Shown here in pieces: positions 36,887 to 45,525 of a DNA stretch of 64,000 nucleotides. Numbering within the stretch: the first letter of the stretch is position 1; every line of letters begins with the position of its first letter. This DNA is from Paracoccus ravus (GTDB lineage: Bacteria > Pseudomonadota > Alphaproteobacteria > Rhodobacterales > Rhodobacteraceae). A model generated the notes under the pieces. The model made no database searches. It saw only the letters and a list, made by a program, of their open reading frames with translations, and had not been told where the DNA came from. The position numbers were made by a program, and so were the translations under genes. Location of the stretch: positions 62,001 to 126,000 of the forward strand of contig NZ_SDEB01000003.1 in the NCBI RefSeq assembly GCF_004522175.1, given 5' to 3'.

Positions 36887-37846
36887 TCAGTAGCCGAGGT
36901 CCTTCTTGGACTCGTAGACGCCCTTGGGGTCGTCGGCCTGAGTGAAAAGTTTCGACTCGGTCTGGATCCATTTCGGCGGAACCGTGCCGTCTGCCTTGAA
37001 CTTTTCCAGAACGTCGAAGGCCGGGCCCGCCATGTTCGGGGTCAGTTCCACCGTGGCATTGGCCTCGCCCTCGGCCATGGCCAGGAAGATGTCCGGCACG
37101 GCGTCGATCGAGACGACCTTGATGTCGGTGCCCGGCTTCAGCCCGGCTTCCTTGATGGCCTGGATTGCGCCGACCGCCATGTCGTCATTATGGGCGTAAA
37201 CGGCGCAGATATCCTTGCCGCCATTCTCGGCCTTGATGAAGCTTTCCATCACTTCCTTGCCCTTGGTGCGGGTAAAGTCGCCGGTCTGGCTGCGGGCGAT
37301 GGTGATGTTCGACTTGGCAGCGATGGCCTCTTCGAAGCCCTTCTTGCGGTTGATCGCAGGCGACGAGCCGGTGGTGCCCTGAAGCTCGACGACCTTGCAG
37401 GCCTGATCCCCGATCTCTTTGACCAGCCATTCGCCGGCGACCTTGCCCTCATAGACCTGATCGGAAGTGACGGCCGTCAGGTAAAGATCCTCGGGCGCGT
37501 CGATCTGGCGGTCCAGGAGGATCACCGGGATCTCGGCATCCTTGGCCTCGGTCAGAACCTCGTCCCAGCCGGTGGCGACAACGGGGGCGATCAGGATCGC
37601 GTCAACGCCCTGCGCGATGAAGCCGCGCACCGCCTTGATCTGGTTTTCCTGCTTTTGCTGGGCGTCGGCAAATTTCAGATCGATGCCGCGTTCCTTGGCC
37701 TGCTGCTGGGTCACGGTGGTTTCCGCCGCGCGCCAGCCCGATTCCGAGCCGATCTGCGAGAAACCAACCGTCAGATCGGCCGCAAAAGCCGCGCCGCACA
37801 GCATCAGACAGGCGACCGAACTGGCCGCAAGAAGCTTGCGTTTCAT
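36887..37846 (-). CDS. ytfQ: Periplasmic sugar-binding protein, YtfQ-like
   Basis: The 319-residue protein has a signal peptide cut after residue 22 (CGAAFA/ADLTVGF) and a periplasmic-binding fold of the ribose/galactose class: VGFSQIGSESGWRAAET near 25-41, DAILIAPVVATGWDEVL near 80-96 and ELQGTTGSSPAINRKKGFEEA near 147. E. coli YtfQ binds galactofuranose, and the GWRxAE segment matches it well. Cargo is inferred from family. AGGGAGAG precedes the ATG 37844-37846. It is the first gene of ytfQRT-yjfF-gntR. Confidence 0.9.
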   Translation of the reverse strand: MKRKLLAASSVACLMLCGAAFAADLTVGFSQIGSESGWRAAETTVTQQQAKERGIDLKFADAQQKQENQIKAVRGFIAQGVDAILIAPVVATGWDEVLTEAKDAEIPVILLDRQIDAPEDLYLTAVTSDQVYEGKVAGEWLVKEIGDQACKVVELQGTTGSSPAINRKKGFEEAIAAKSNITIARSQTGDFTRTKGKEVMESFIKAENGGKDICAVYAHNDDMAVGAIQAIKEAGLKPGTDIKVVSIDAVPDIFLAMAEGEANATVELTPNMAGPAFDVLEKFKADGTVPPKWIQTESKLFTQADDPKGVYESKKDLGY

Positions 37847-37890
37847 GATTTTTACTCTCCCTGGAAAGGTCCTCCAACCTTCAAGGAATA

Positions 37891-37919
37891 GGGATAAAAT
37901 ATGATTTATCACCCGTCAA
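37891..37919 (-). promoter_or_regulatory. Putative promoter and operator of ytfQ operon
   Basis: Read on the minus strand, TTGACG (37914-37919) and TATCCC (37891-37896) are 17 bp apart, 45 bp before the ytfQ start. Between them lies the near-palindrome TGATAAATCA (37902-37911). A FadR-type regulator could bind there. Confidence 0.42.
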
Positions 37920-37963
37920 CAGATCAGTTCATGAAGTTTTTCCGGCAAGATCCGTCGCAATAG

Positions 37964-39334
37964 TCAGATGAAATCGAAGCTTTTGAACGGCCATGTCGGG
38001 CGGGGGCGATGGGCGTTTTCGAGCCCGGTCAGATCCTGCGACACCGCACCTTCGGTAAGGGCCATGACCTGCCGCATCGAAAGCTGCCGGAGATCGGGCG
38101 AAAGATAGCCCGACTTCACGACCAGCAGATCCGCCGCCAGCGGGTCAAGATCAAGCGCTGCGAAATCGGCAAGGTCGTGGAAGGGTCTGCGCTTTTCGGT
38201 CAGAACCAGGGTGATGCCGCCGCAGGTGACGATCGCGGTTTCTCTCGCAAAGCGCACCGAGTCGGGACGCAGGGTGACACGCGGTCCGCCTCCGCCCAGT
38301 TCGCCGCCCACAGTCAGCCCGGTCCCATCGCGGCGCAAGTCCGCCACCGCCCGGGGCGCGGCGATGCCGACGATCATTGCCCGCTTGGCGCTCGTCTCGC
38401 ACCAGCCCCGCGCGAGCAATGCCTCCAGCACGTCGGCCCTGTCGCCCACCGCCCCGGCGGTCGGATTGTCACCGCTATCGGCCAGGATGGTCGGACCGGA
38501 AAGCCCGTCCAGCAAGGTATCGAGCGGCGCGGAATACATGTCGGGCCGCAATTCATCGCGTCTGGCCCAATAGGCAGCGGCGATCTCATCGGCGGCGGCC
38601 TCACCCGCCTCGCGCTCGGTGCAGGTCACGACCGCAGCAGCCGTCGCGCGCGGGCTGTCGGCCCAGACATAGCCGATCATCAGATTCGCGTCGCTGATTC
38701 CCGGCCTTGCGTCATAGCCTGGCAGGGAAGCGTAAAGGCTTTGGCAGGGCTCGACAAATGTCGAGGACATCTCGCCCGAGACCAGGAGCGGGATCGCCCG
38801 CCTCACCACCATCGGACGCGGCCCGCCCCGCAGGGCCTCCAGAAGCATCCGCGCGGCGCGGGCGCGGGTCTGGGGCTGGTCGACATGTGGCGCGGTGCGA
38901 TAGGCGGCAAAGGCATCGACAGTCCGCACAATGGTTTCGGTGATCTGACCATGCAGATCCCAGGCCGAGGAGATGATTGCCTGCGGCCCGACCACCTCGC
39001 GGACGGCCCGGACGAAATCCCCCTCGGGATCGTCGATTCCGGGCACGAAATAGGCGCCGTGCATGATCAGAAGCACCCCGTCCAGCGGCAGCGCCGCGCG
39101 AAGCCGCGCGCAGAACTCATCGCATTGCGCGGCAAAAACCTCTGGCGAAACCGGCCCGCCGGGGATCGAGCGGTCGTGAAAGATCGGAACCGCCTCAACT
39201 CCGTGCCATTCCTGCCCGACCCCGGCCATATCCAGCAGCGCCTGCCCCTCGGTCCGGGTGAAATCGCCCGCGACCTGCAGGAGCGGCGAATAGGTCGAGC
39301 ATTCGGTATGGATGCCTCCGATGGCGACGCGCAT
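37964..39334 (-). CDS. M81-family metallopeptidase/amidase (MlrC-like)
   Basis: The 456-residue protein belongs to the MlrC/M81 family: GGIHTECSTYSP at 6-17, IMHGAYF and AWDLHGQ as metal-site segments, and a C-terminal domain with SGDNPTAG-like DSGDNPTAGAVGDRA. MlrC of Sphingomonas hydrolyses linearised microcystin, but most homologues occur in operons for uptake of small molecules and probably cleave amide bonds in unknown substrates. No signal peptide is visible. It lies 117 bp from ytfQ and 9 bp after the GH20 gene, so co-transcription with the amino-sugar genes is possible. Confidence 0.82.
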   Translation of the reverse strand: MRVAIGGIHTECSTYSPLLQVAGDFTRTEGQALLDMAGVGQEWHGVEAVPIFHDRSIPGGPVSPEVFAAQCDEFCARLRAALPLDGVLLIMHGAYFVPGIDDPEGDFVRAVREVVGPQAIISSAWDLHGQITETIVRTVDAFAAYRTAPHVDQPQTRARAARMLLEALRGGPRPMVVRRAIPLLVSGEMSSTFVEPCQSLYASLPGYDARPGISDANLMIGYVWADSPRATAAAVVTCTEREAGEAAADEIAAAYWARRDELRPDMYSAPLDTLLDGLSGPTILADSGDNPTAGAVGDRADVLEALLARGWCETSAKRAMIVGIAAPRAVADLRRDGTGLTVGGELGGGGPRVTLRPDSVRFARETAIVTCGGITLVLTEKRRPFHDLADFAALDLDPLAADLLVVKSGYLSPDLRQLSMRQVMALTEGAVSQDLTGLENAHRPRPTWPFKSFDFI

Positions 39335-39343
39335 GATTTGTCC

Positions 39344-41224
39344 TCAGAGTTGCGGCATGAGAGGGGAAAGCGCGACGAAACGCAGCCAATCCTTGGCGGC
39401 GGGTTCGGTCCACGCGCTTTCGGCGACGGCGGAAAGCCGGGGAAAGACCATCGCATTCCAGCGCGCGCGGCTCGAAAGCATCTCGGACCAGACTCCGGCC
39501 TGTATGCCGATGAGCCGCCCGGAGGCATCCTCGGGCAGGCCCTCGGCAGGCTCGAATCCATAGGTCTTTTCCACAGTTGCCGTGCCTGCCCAGCTCAGCC
39601 CGATCGCGTCCCAACTGTCCGAAGCCGTCATGTCCATGTAATAGGCCTGCCCCGGCGTCGCGATCACGTCATAGCCCGCCCGCATCAATTCAGCGGTTTT
39701 CTCAACCGAGCGCCATGCGAAAAGCAGCGTGCCCTCGGGGCTGACGCCGCCGCCATCCGCGCATTCGTCCCAGCCCGCCAGTTCGCGGCCCCGCGCCTTC
39801 AGCATCTGATGCATCCGGCGCATGAAAAGCGCCTGCAGCCGGTGGGTGACGCCCTCGCCCGCGATCCCTTCGGCCTCGGCCAGCCGCATCGCGGCGGGGC
39901 TTTGCTGCCAGGACCGGGGATCGACCTCATCCCCACCCAGATGGACCAGCCGCGAGGGGAAAATCTCGCAAACCGTATCGAGCACCGTGCCCAGCACCTC
40001 ATAAACCGCAGGCATGGCCGGGTTCACGGCATTGTTCGGATAGCCTTGGATCGAGCGATAGCTGTCGGGAACCTCATCCGGGTCGGTGAGACCGGGGATC
40101 GCCGCCAGAAGCGAGGTCAGATGCCCCGGCATGTCGATCTCGGGCAGGACCTCGATGCCAAGGCTTGCTGCATGGGCGACCAGCGCGCGCGCCTCGGCCA
40201 TGGAATAATGCCCCGCCTGCCCCGAAGACGGATCGGCATATTGCGGCAGCAAAGGCAGGCCCGTCCCGCGACGCGCGCCGATTCCGGTCAAAGCGGGCAG
40301 CGCGGGAATCTCGATCCGCCAGCCCTCGTCATCGGTCAGATGCCAATGGAAACGGTTCATCCGATGCCATGCGAGGATATCGACGGCGCGGCGGACCTCG
40401 TCGATCGTCCGGAAGTTCCGCGCCACATCCATATGCATCCCGCGCCACGCAAAGCGCGGATGATCCGAGATCCGCCCGCGCAATGGCTCGCGGAAGCGCG
40501 GATCGGTCAGCGCCGCGTGGCTGATTTGGGCCAGAGCGATCAGCCCATGCCTGCGCCCCGCCGCGTCCGCATGGGTCAGGGTGATGCGCTCGGGCGTGAA
40601 ATCAAGAGCATAGCCCTCGGGCGGTAGCGCGGCCCTCTGGCAGGTGACGGGACGGCCATCGCGCGAAAGAACGCTGCGCGCGAAGGGAAAGAGCCTTTGA
40701 TGCAGCGCGGCGATCTCGGCCAGATCGGCGGAAAATGCCAGCCCGCGCGGCGCGGCCCATTCGGAAATTTCGACCTGCTGCGGCCAAGGCAGCAGGCCCA
40801 GAGGCTGCTCGATCCGGCCCTCGGGCAGAGCGGCCAAGGCTTCGCGCGGCGCGCCGGGCGGCGGCTCGAGATCGCCGGTCAGGATGGGGATTTCGCCGGT
40901 ATCGGTTTCGAGCCAAGCCGCCATGATCCCTTGGCTGCGGTTTTTCGGTTCATGGGTCAGGTCCATGATCCGGATCACCCACACCCCACCCGCCGCGATC
41001 AGCAGATCCTTGGGCGCGATCAGCCGGTGGAAATTGCCGAAACGCCGGTCCAGCCGCGCGCCCTCCATGCCCGTATCGGACGCGATGCGGGTCATCGACG
41101 AGAGGCAGAGCGCATGCGGGTGGATCGGTGCAGGACCGTGGTTATGGATGGTCAGGCGGAACATCCCGCCTTTGCTCTGCGGCGCGCCGTCGGGCGACCA
41201 GCTTTGCTCAAGGACCAAGGTCAC
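39344..41224 (-). CDS. Cytoplasmic GH20 beta-N-acetylhexosaminidase
   Basis: The 626-residue enzyme has an N-terminal GH20b domain (about 145-245) and a TIM barrel (about 255-590) with the catalytic Asp432-Glu433 pair in HLGGDEVDP and HWHLTDDEGW at 293-302. It releases terminal GlcNAc or GalNAc by substrate-assisted catalysis. There is no signal peptide, so it should act on imported oligosaccharides. The start overlaps the nagA stop by 4 bp. The first 130 residues, before GH20b, form an extra domain that I do not recognise. Confidence 0.9.
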   Translation of the reverse strand: MTLVLEQSWSPDGAPQSKGGMFRLTIHNHGPAPIHPHALCLSSMTRIASDTGMEGARLDRRFGNFHRLIAPKDLLIAAGGVWVIRIMDLTHEPKNRSQGIMAAWLETDTGEIPILTGDLEPPPGAPREALAALPEGRIEQPLGLLPWPQQVEISEWAAPRGLAFSADLAEIAALHQRLFPFARSVLSRDGRPVTCQRAALPPEGYALDFTPERITLTHADAAGRRHGLIALAQISHAALTDPRFREPLRGRISDHPRFAWRGMHMDVARNFRTIDEVRRAVDILAWHRMNRFHWHLTDDEGWRIEIPALPALTGIGARRGTGLPLLPQYADPSSGQAGHYSMAEARALVAHAASLGIEVLPEIDMPGHLTSLLAAIPGLTDPDEVPDSYRSIQGYPNNAVNPAMPAVYEVLGTVLDTVCEIFPSRLVHLGGDEVDPRSWQQSPAAMRLAEAEGIAGEGVTHRLQALFMRRMHQMLKARGRELAGWDECADGGGVSPEGTLLFAWRSVEKTAELMRAGYDVIATPGQAYYMDMTASDSWDAIGLSWAGTATVEKTYGFEPAEGLPEDASGRLIGIQAGVWSEMLSSRARWNAMVFPRLSAVAESAWTEPAAKDWLRFVALSPLMPQL

Positions 41225-42315
41225 TGCGGCAGGTCCATCAAGCGCAGCCCCTCATCCAAGGCGACCAGATCGCGCAGGGCGGTTCCGGCGGCAATCTCCA
41301 GCGCGGGCAGGTGCATCGCCTGACGCGGCAGGTCAGTCGCCATGGCAATCGCGCGTTCCAGCGGCAGCCCGGTCATTGCGATCAGACGGCGCAGCGATTC
41401 CAGCATGTCGATATGCGCCCCGGCGAGCGAACCTTGCGCATTGACCAGAGCCCCGTTTTCCACATGGATCTCGCCGCCGTAAAGCGAGAAGCGACCCGGC
41501 CCGCCTACCGTCGGCATGGCATCCGAGACGAGAAAGCAGCGATCCGGACGCGGGCGCGCATTCAGCGCAATCGACAGCATCTCGGGCGAGACATGGATGC
41601 CATCCGCGATCAGCCCGCACCAGCCCTCGGACAGGATCGCGGCCGCGATCACCCCCGGCGCGCGCGAAGACATCTGCGGCATGGCGTTGTAAAGATGGGT
41701 AAACATGCTGACGCCATCCGCCATCCCCTGCCGGGCCTCTTCGGCACTGGCCATCGTGTGCCCCGCCGAAAGGACCACGCCCATCGCCGCCGCCTCGCGC
41801 AAAAGCGCCGGATCGGCAAGCTCGGGGGCCAGCGTCAGAAGCGTCGGTGCCCCCGCCTCGCGCAGTCGGCGCAGGACCTGCATCGTGCGCGCATCCAGAG
41901 GGCGGATGAAGCGCGCGTCATGCGTGCCCTTGCGCTCGGGGGCGATATGCGGCCCCTCTATATGGATGCCCGCGATGCCGGGATGGCCCATCGCCGCGAT
42001 GACCGCGTCCGCAGCGGCCTCCATGATTTCGGGCGCGTCGGTGATGACCGTGGGCAGGATCTGCGCGGTGCCAAGGCGATGATGCGCAGCGGCGATGGCG
42101 GCGATGCCCTCGGGCGTCGGATCGGCGTTGAAGAGCACGCCGCCTCCGCCGTTCACTTGCAGGTCGGTGCAGCCGGGCATCAGGATCGGCACGGTCAGGT
42201 CGGGCGTCTCCGCACCCAGCGGGCGCAGGGCGGTGATCCGGCCATCCGCGATTTCGACGGCGAGGCCCTCGGCCAGCCGACCCCCGGTCCAGAGCCTGTC
42301 GGCGGCGATCAGCAT
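41221..42315 (-). CDS. nagA: N-acetylglucosamine-6-phosphate deacetylase (or GalNAc-6-P deacetylase)
   Basis: NagA/AgaA removes acetate from N-acetylhexosamine-6-phosphate. The 364-residue amidohydrolase has PGCTDLQVNGGGGV near 50-63, HIEGPHIAPERKGTH near 113-127, AGHTMAS with the metal His and SDAMPTVGGPG with the catalytic Asp. Both GlcNAc-6-P and GalNAc-6-P are possible substrates, since nagB and agaS homologues are both nearby. It overlaps the kbaZ-like gene by 7 bp. Confidence 0.92.
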   Translation of the reverse strand: MLIAADRLWTGGRLAEGLAVEIADGRITALRPLGAETPDLTVPILMPGCTDLQVNGGGGVLFNADPTPEGIAAIAAAHHRLGTAQILPTVITDAPEIMEAAADAVIAAMGHPGIAGIHIEGPHIAPERKGTHDARFIRPLDARTMQVLRRLREAGAPTLLTLAPELADPALLREAAAMGVVLSAGHTMASAEEARQGMADGVSMFTHLYNAMPQMSSRAPGVIAAAILSEGWCGLIADGIHVSPEMLSIALNARPRPDRCFLVSDAMPTVGGPGRFSLYGGEIHVENGALVNAQGSLAGAHIDMLESLRRLIAMTGLPLERAIAMATDLPRQAMHLPALEIAAGTALRDLVALDEGLRLMDLPQ

Positions 42316-43562
42316 GCATCCTCCGGGTAATAGGCGGCGAGGGTTTCCTCGACATGGGCCTGCAATATCGCGCGGGGCGCAGGCAGCGCCAGCCGGGCTG
42401 CGCGGCTCAGCGTGGCGGGGGGCAGATATTGTTGCAAAAGCGGCATGGGCAGCGGGCCCTCAAGTGCAGCGCATAGCGCCTGAACCTCGGCCTCGGCGCG
42501 GGGCCAATAGTAGCGGATCCGGTCGGCATAGCCGAAATGCCGCATCAAGCGCTGGTCCGCCGCATCGCCGTGATAATGGCCCTGCCAATATTGCGGCTGT
42601 TCGAGCATCAAGGCCTCGAGCCGCTCCGAGATATGCGGGCTGCCATCGATCCAGATCTGGACATGGGAAAGCGCATAAAGCGCCTCTCGCCACGCAAAGG
42701 TCAGCGCCGGTCCGACCTTGAGGATGCCGAAATTGCGCCGGGTCAGGTCGGCATAGACCTCGGGCGACTGGTAATCGGTCGAATGGGCCTCGAAGCAGAG
42801 CCTGTCGTTTTCGGCCAGCACGGGGGAAAGCAGATCGGGCCGGGAACGGTCGAAACGGTGGATCGTCGCGGGCGCGAATTCAAGACCCGGCTGGACCACC
42901 AGCCCGCGCACCCTGAGCCATGCCTCAGACACCCCGGCGGCGGCAAAGGCCGTCTCATGCGCGGCAAGGGTCGCGGTGGCATTTGCCGCAGGCGTCGGCG
43001 TGATCCCCTCGCCGTCATGGCGCGCACCGCCCGGAGGCGGAACCTCGGTCCCGACGATATAGGCCAGCGCTTCGGGGTTGGGTGCGGCGGCCTCGGCCAC
43101 GGCGGCAAGGCGCGCGGCGCGGGCGGCGGCCATGGCATCGCCCAGTTGCGCGGGTTCGCCCATGCACCCCTCGGAGCAGTCGAGATGGATCTTGGTGAAA
43201 CCGGCGCGGACGTAATCGGCGATCATCACCTCGGCATGGGCCATCGCCGCCTCGGCGGAGAGGTTGCGCCATGCCTGAGGGCCCAGATGGTCGCCGCCGA
43301 GGATCAGCGGCACATCCTCCAGCCCATGCGCCTTGGCGATGCCGCGCACGAAGCGGACAAAATCGGCGGGCGTCATGCCGGTATAGCCGCCGAACTGGTT
43401 GACCTGGTTCGAGGTCGCCTCGATCAGCGCGGGCATGTCGTGGTCGCGCGCCTGCCGCAGACCCGCCGCGATCACATCTGGATGGGCCGAGCAGACCGAT
43501 GGGATGGCCGGTCCCATTCCCTTGCGCATGGCGCGGATCAAAGGGGTCAGAAGATCGCTCAT
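42309..43562 (-). CDS. GatZ/KbaZ-family protein (tagatose-bisphosphate aldolase non-catalytic subunit type)
   Basis: The 417-residue protein matches the GatZ/KbaZ family: SVCSAHPDVIAAGLRQA near 22-38, EATSNQVNQFGGYTGMTP near 47-64, LILGGDHLGPQAW near 85-97, KIHLDCSEGCMG near 123-134 and CFEAHSTDYQ near 258. In E. coli the Z subunit is needed for stability or activity of the class II aldolase KbaY/GatY, which is missing in this window. It may therefore act alone on tagatose-phosphates or pair with a distant aldolase. It overlaps its ROK-kinase neighbour by 4 bp. Confidence 0.85.
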   Translation of the reverse strand: MSDLLTPLIRAMRKGMGPAIPSVCSAHPDVIAAGLRQARDHDMPALIEATSNQVNQFGGYTGMTPADFVRFVRGIAKAHGLEDVPLILGGDHLGPQAWRNLSAEAAMAHAEVMIADYVRAGFTKIHLDCSEGCMGEPAQLGDAMAAARAARLAAVAEAAAPNPEALAYIVGTEVPPPGGARHDGEGITPTPAANATATLAAHETAFAAAGVSEAWLRVRGLVVQPGLEFAPATIHRFDRSRPDLLSPVLAENDRLCFEAHSTDYQSPEVYADLTRRNFGILKVGPALTFAWREALYALSHVQIWIDGSPHISERLEALMLEQPQYWQGHYHGDAADQRLMRHFGYADRIRYYWPRAEAEVQALCAALEGPLPMPLLQQYLPPATLSRAARLALPAPRAILQAHVEETLAAYYPEDAC

Positions 43563-44470
43563 GCCTTGCCCGCCTTTGCCATCAATGCCGCGCCCCGCGC
43601 GCCGGAACTGTCGCCATGTTGCGCCACGCGGATATCGGGCAGGCGCACCTGCCCCAGCCGCAACCGTTCCAGCGCCGAGGTCAGGCGCGCGGGCAGGCCG
43701 GGGATGTTCGAGAGCCCGCCGCCCAGCACGATCACCTGCGGGTCAAGCATCAGCTGCGCAGAATAAAGCATCTCTCCGGTCAGATCGGCCCAGATCGACA
43801 TGACCCGCGCGGCCTCGGGGTCGCTCTCGGCCCGCGCCGCGACGCTAACCGGGTCGGGATCGCTGAGCCCCGCCCATTCCGCGATCCGCCGCAATCCTGT
43901 GCCCGAAATGTAGTTCTCATTGCAAGCGTCGCGCCCGCAGCCGCAGAGCCAGATCGGCAGGCCGTGGCGGGCCAGCGCGCGGGCGGGCATGCCAAGATGG
44001 CCGATCTCGACCGCAAGCCCCGCATGGCGCGGCGGCAGATCGCCCCGTATCACGAGGCCCGAGCCGACCCCGGTGCCAAGGATCAGGCCATAGACCGAAT
44101 CCGCCCCCTCGCCCGCGCCGCCATGCGCCTCGGAATAGGCGAAGGCCATGCAGTCGTTGATCAAGGGCAGTTCCCGCCCCAGCGCCAAGCCAAGCTCGCG
44201 CCCGAGACTGCGCCCCGAGGTCGGAATATTCGAGGCCGTGGCGATTCCCGTCTGCGGGTCGATCAGCCCGGCGATGGAAATGGCGATGGGCAGGGCAGGA
44301 TCTGCCGCCGCCTGTTCGAGCCAGCGGATCTGGCCCACCAGCGCGGCAAGGAATTGCGCGAAATCCTCGCGCGGGGTCGGGACGCGGTGGGTCTGAAGGG
44401 TGGCCATATCGGCATCGAAGAGCCGCGCCTCGATCTTGGTGCCGCCGAGGTCGATCGCGCCGCTGATCAT
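43559..44470 (-). CDS. nagK: ROK-family amino-sugar kinase (N-acetylglucosamine kinase-like)
   Basis: The 303-residue protein has the ROK fold: phosphate-binding GAIDLGGTK at 4-12, the zinc motif CGCGRDACNE near 178-187 with the preceding EIGHLGM, and the adenosine-site GGGLSN near 250. ROK kinases with a zinc motif phosphorylate GlcNAc, ManNAc or related sugars at C6. A sugar imported by ATP-driven transport arrives unphosphorylated, so the locus needs this step. The ATG at 44468-44470 overlaps the agaS stop; a three-residue longer start is possible. Confidence 0.87.
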   Translation of the reverse strand: MISGAIDLGGTKIEARLFDADMATLQTHRVPTPREDFAQFLAALVGQIRWLEQAAADPALPIAISIAGLIDPQTGIATASNIPTSGRSLGRELGLALGRELPLINDCMAFAYSEAHGGAGEGADSVYGLILGTGVGSGLVIRGDLPPRHAGLAVEIGHLGMPARALARHGLPIWLCGCGRDACNENYISGTGLRRIAEWAGLSDPDPVSVAARAESDPEAARVMSIWADLTGEMLYSAQLMLDPQVIVLGGGLSNIPGLPARLTSALERLRLGQVRLPDIRVAQHGDSSGARGAALMAKAGKA

Positions 44471-45525
44471 GGCTGCCACGCGTAGAGCTTCACGCCCGAG
44501 ACCACGCGGGTCAGTTTATCGCCGAAGAAGGGATCGTCGACATTCCTGTGCAACGCCTCGGACCAGCGATGCGCGAGAATCTGCGCGGGCAGGACATAAA
44601 GCGCGGGATCGGCCGGGGTCCCGGTGGGGGACAGATCGATGTCACAACCCTTTCCGATGGTCACCACGGTATTGGTGCCGAACTGTCTGCGTACCTCTTT
44701 TGCAAGGTCCAGATCGTAGCGCGCTGTCTGGGGGTCCGGCGAGACCATGACAAAGATCATTACGCGGAACGAATCGGCTGCCGCCTTGGGACCGTGACGG
44801 AAACCCAGCGTGCTGTCCCATTGCGTTATAGTCCGCCCGCCGGTCAGTTCCAGAACCTTCAGCGCCGATTCCCGCGCGATGCCGGTCAGAGCACCCGAGC
44901 CCAGAAAAATCGCCCGTTCAGGCACGGCGCGCTCGATGCTCCAAAGCTGCGGCAGCAGCGCCTGCGCGGCATCCGCCAGCCTCGGCAGAGTCTCGACAGG
45001 ATCGAAACCCGGATCCAGACAGGCCAAGGCGCTCAGATACATGGTCGTGAAGCTCGAGGTCATCGCGAAGCCGCGGTCATGGGTCACGGGCGGCAGAATC
45101 AGGGCGCGGGTCTCGCCCGGTCCCGGCCCCTCTCGCGTCGCCATCGCACTGGTCGCATTGCAGGTGATCTGCAGGCGGTCGATATCGGGGCGATGCGCGT
45201 CGAGAAGGTCCAGCAGACCAAGGGATTCCGAACTGTTACCGCTGCGGCCGAACTGGACCGACAGCACCCGCCCCTTGGTCCCAAGGGCCAGTCCGGGGGC
45301 CGAAACCAGATCGGTCGTGGGCCATGGGCGCAGATTGCCCCCCAATTGCCGCGCCAGAACCTCGCCGATATAGGCCGATGTTCCCGCCCCCGAGAGCCAA
45401 ACCTCATCCGGCGCGCGTGCCGCAATCCATGCGCGCAAGTCCGCCGCGCGATCGGCCAAAGGCTGCGCCCAATCGCGCCAGATCTCGGGTTGCGCGTTGA
45501 TTTCCTGGGCGGTGAATGTGGTCAT
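44467..45525 (-). CDS. agaS: AgaS-like amino-sugar-6-phosphate deaminase/isomerase (double SIS)
   Basis: The 352-residue protein has two SIS domains with AgaS-type motifs: LSGAGTSAYIGEVLARQL near 44-61, VQFGRSGNSSESLG near 90-103, GFAMTSSFTTMYL near 151-163, LGSGALTGIARESALKVLEL near 207-226 and FRHGPK near 241. In E. coli AgaS deaminates and isomerises galactosamine-6-phosphate to tagatose-6-phosphate. With the GatZ-like gene this suggests a GalNAc branch. It overlaps both neighbours by 4 bp. Confidence 0.87.
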   Translation of the reverse strand: MTTFTAQEINAQPEIWRDWAQPLADRAADLRAWIAARAPDEVWLSGAGTSAYIGEVLARQLGGNLRPWPTTDLVSAPGLALGTKGRVLSVQFGRSGNSSESLGLLDLLDAHRPDIDRLQITCNATSAMATREGPGPGETRALILPPVTHDRGFAMTSSFTTMYLSALACLDPGFDPVETLPRLADAAQALLPQLWSIERAVPERAIFLGSGALTGIARESALKVLELTGGRTITQWDSTLGFRHGPKAAADSFRVMIFVMVSPDPQTARYDLDLAKEVRRQFGTNTVVTIGKGCDIDLSPTGTPADPALYVLPAQILAHRWSEALHRNVDDPFFGDKLTRVVSGVKLYAWQP

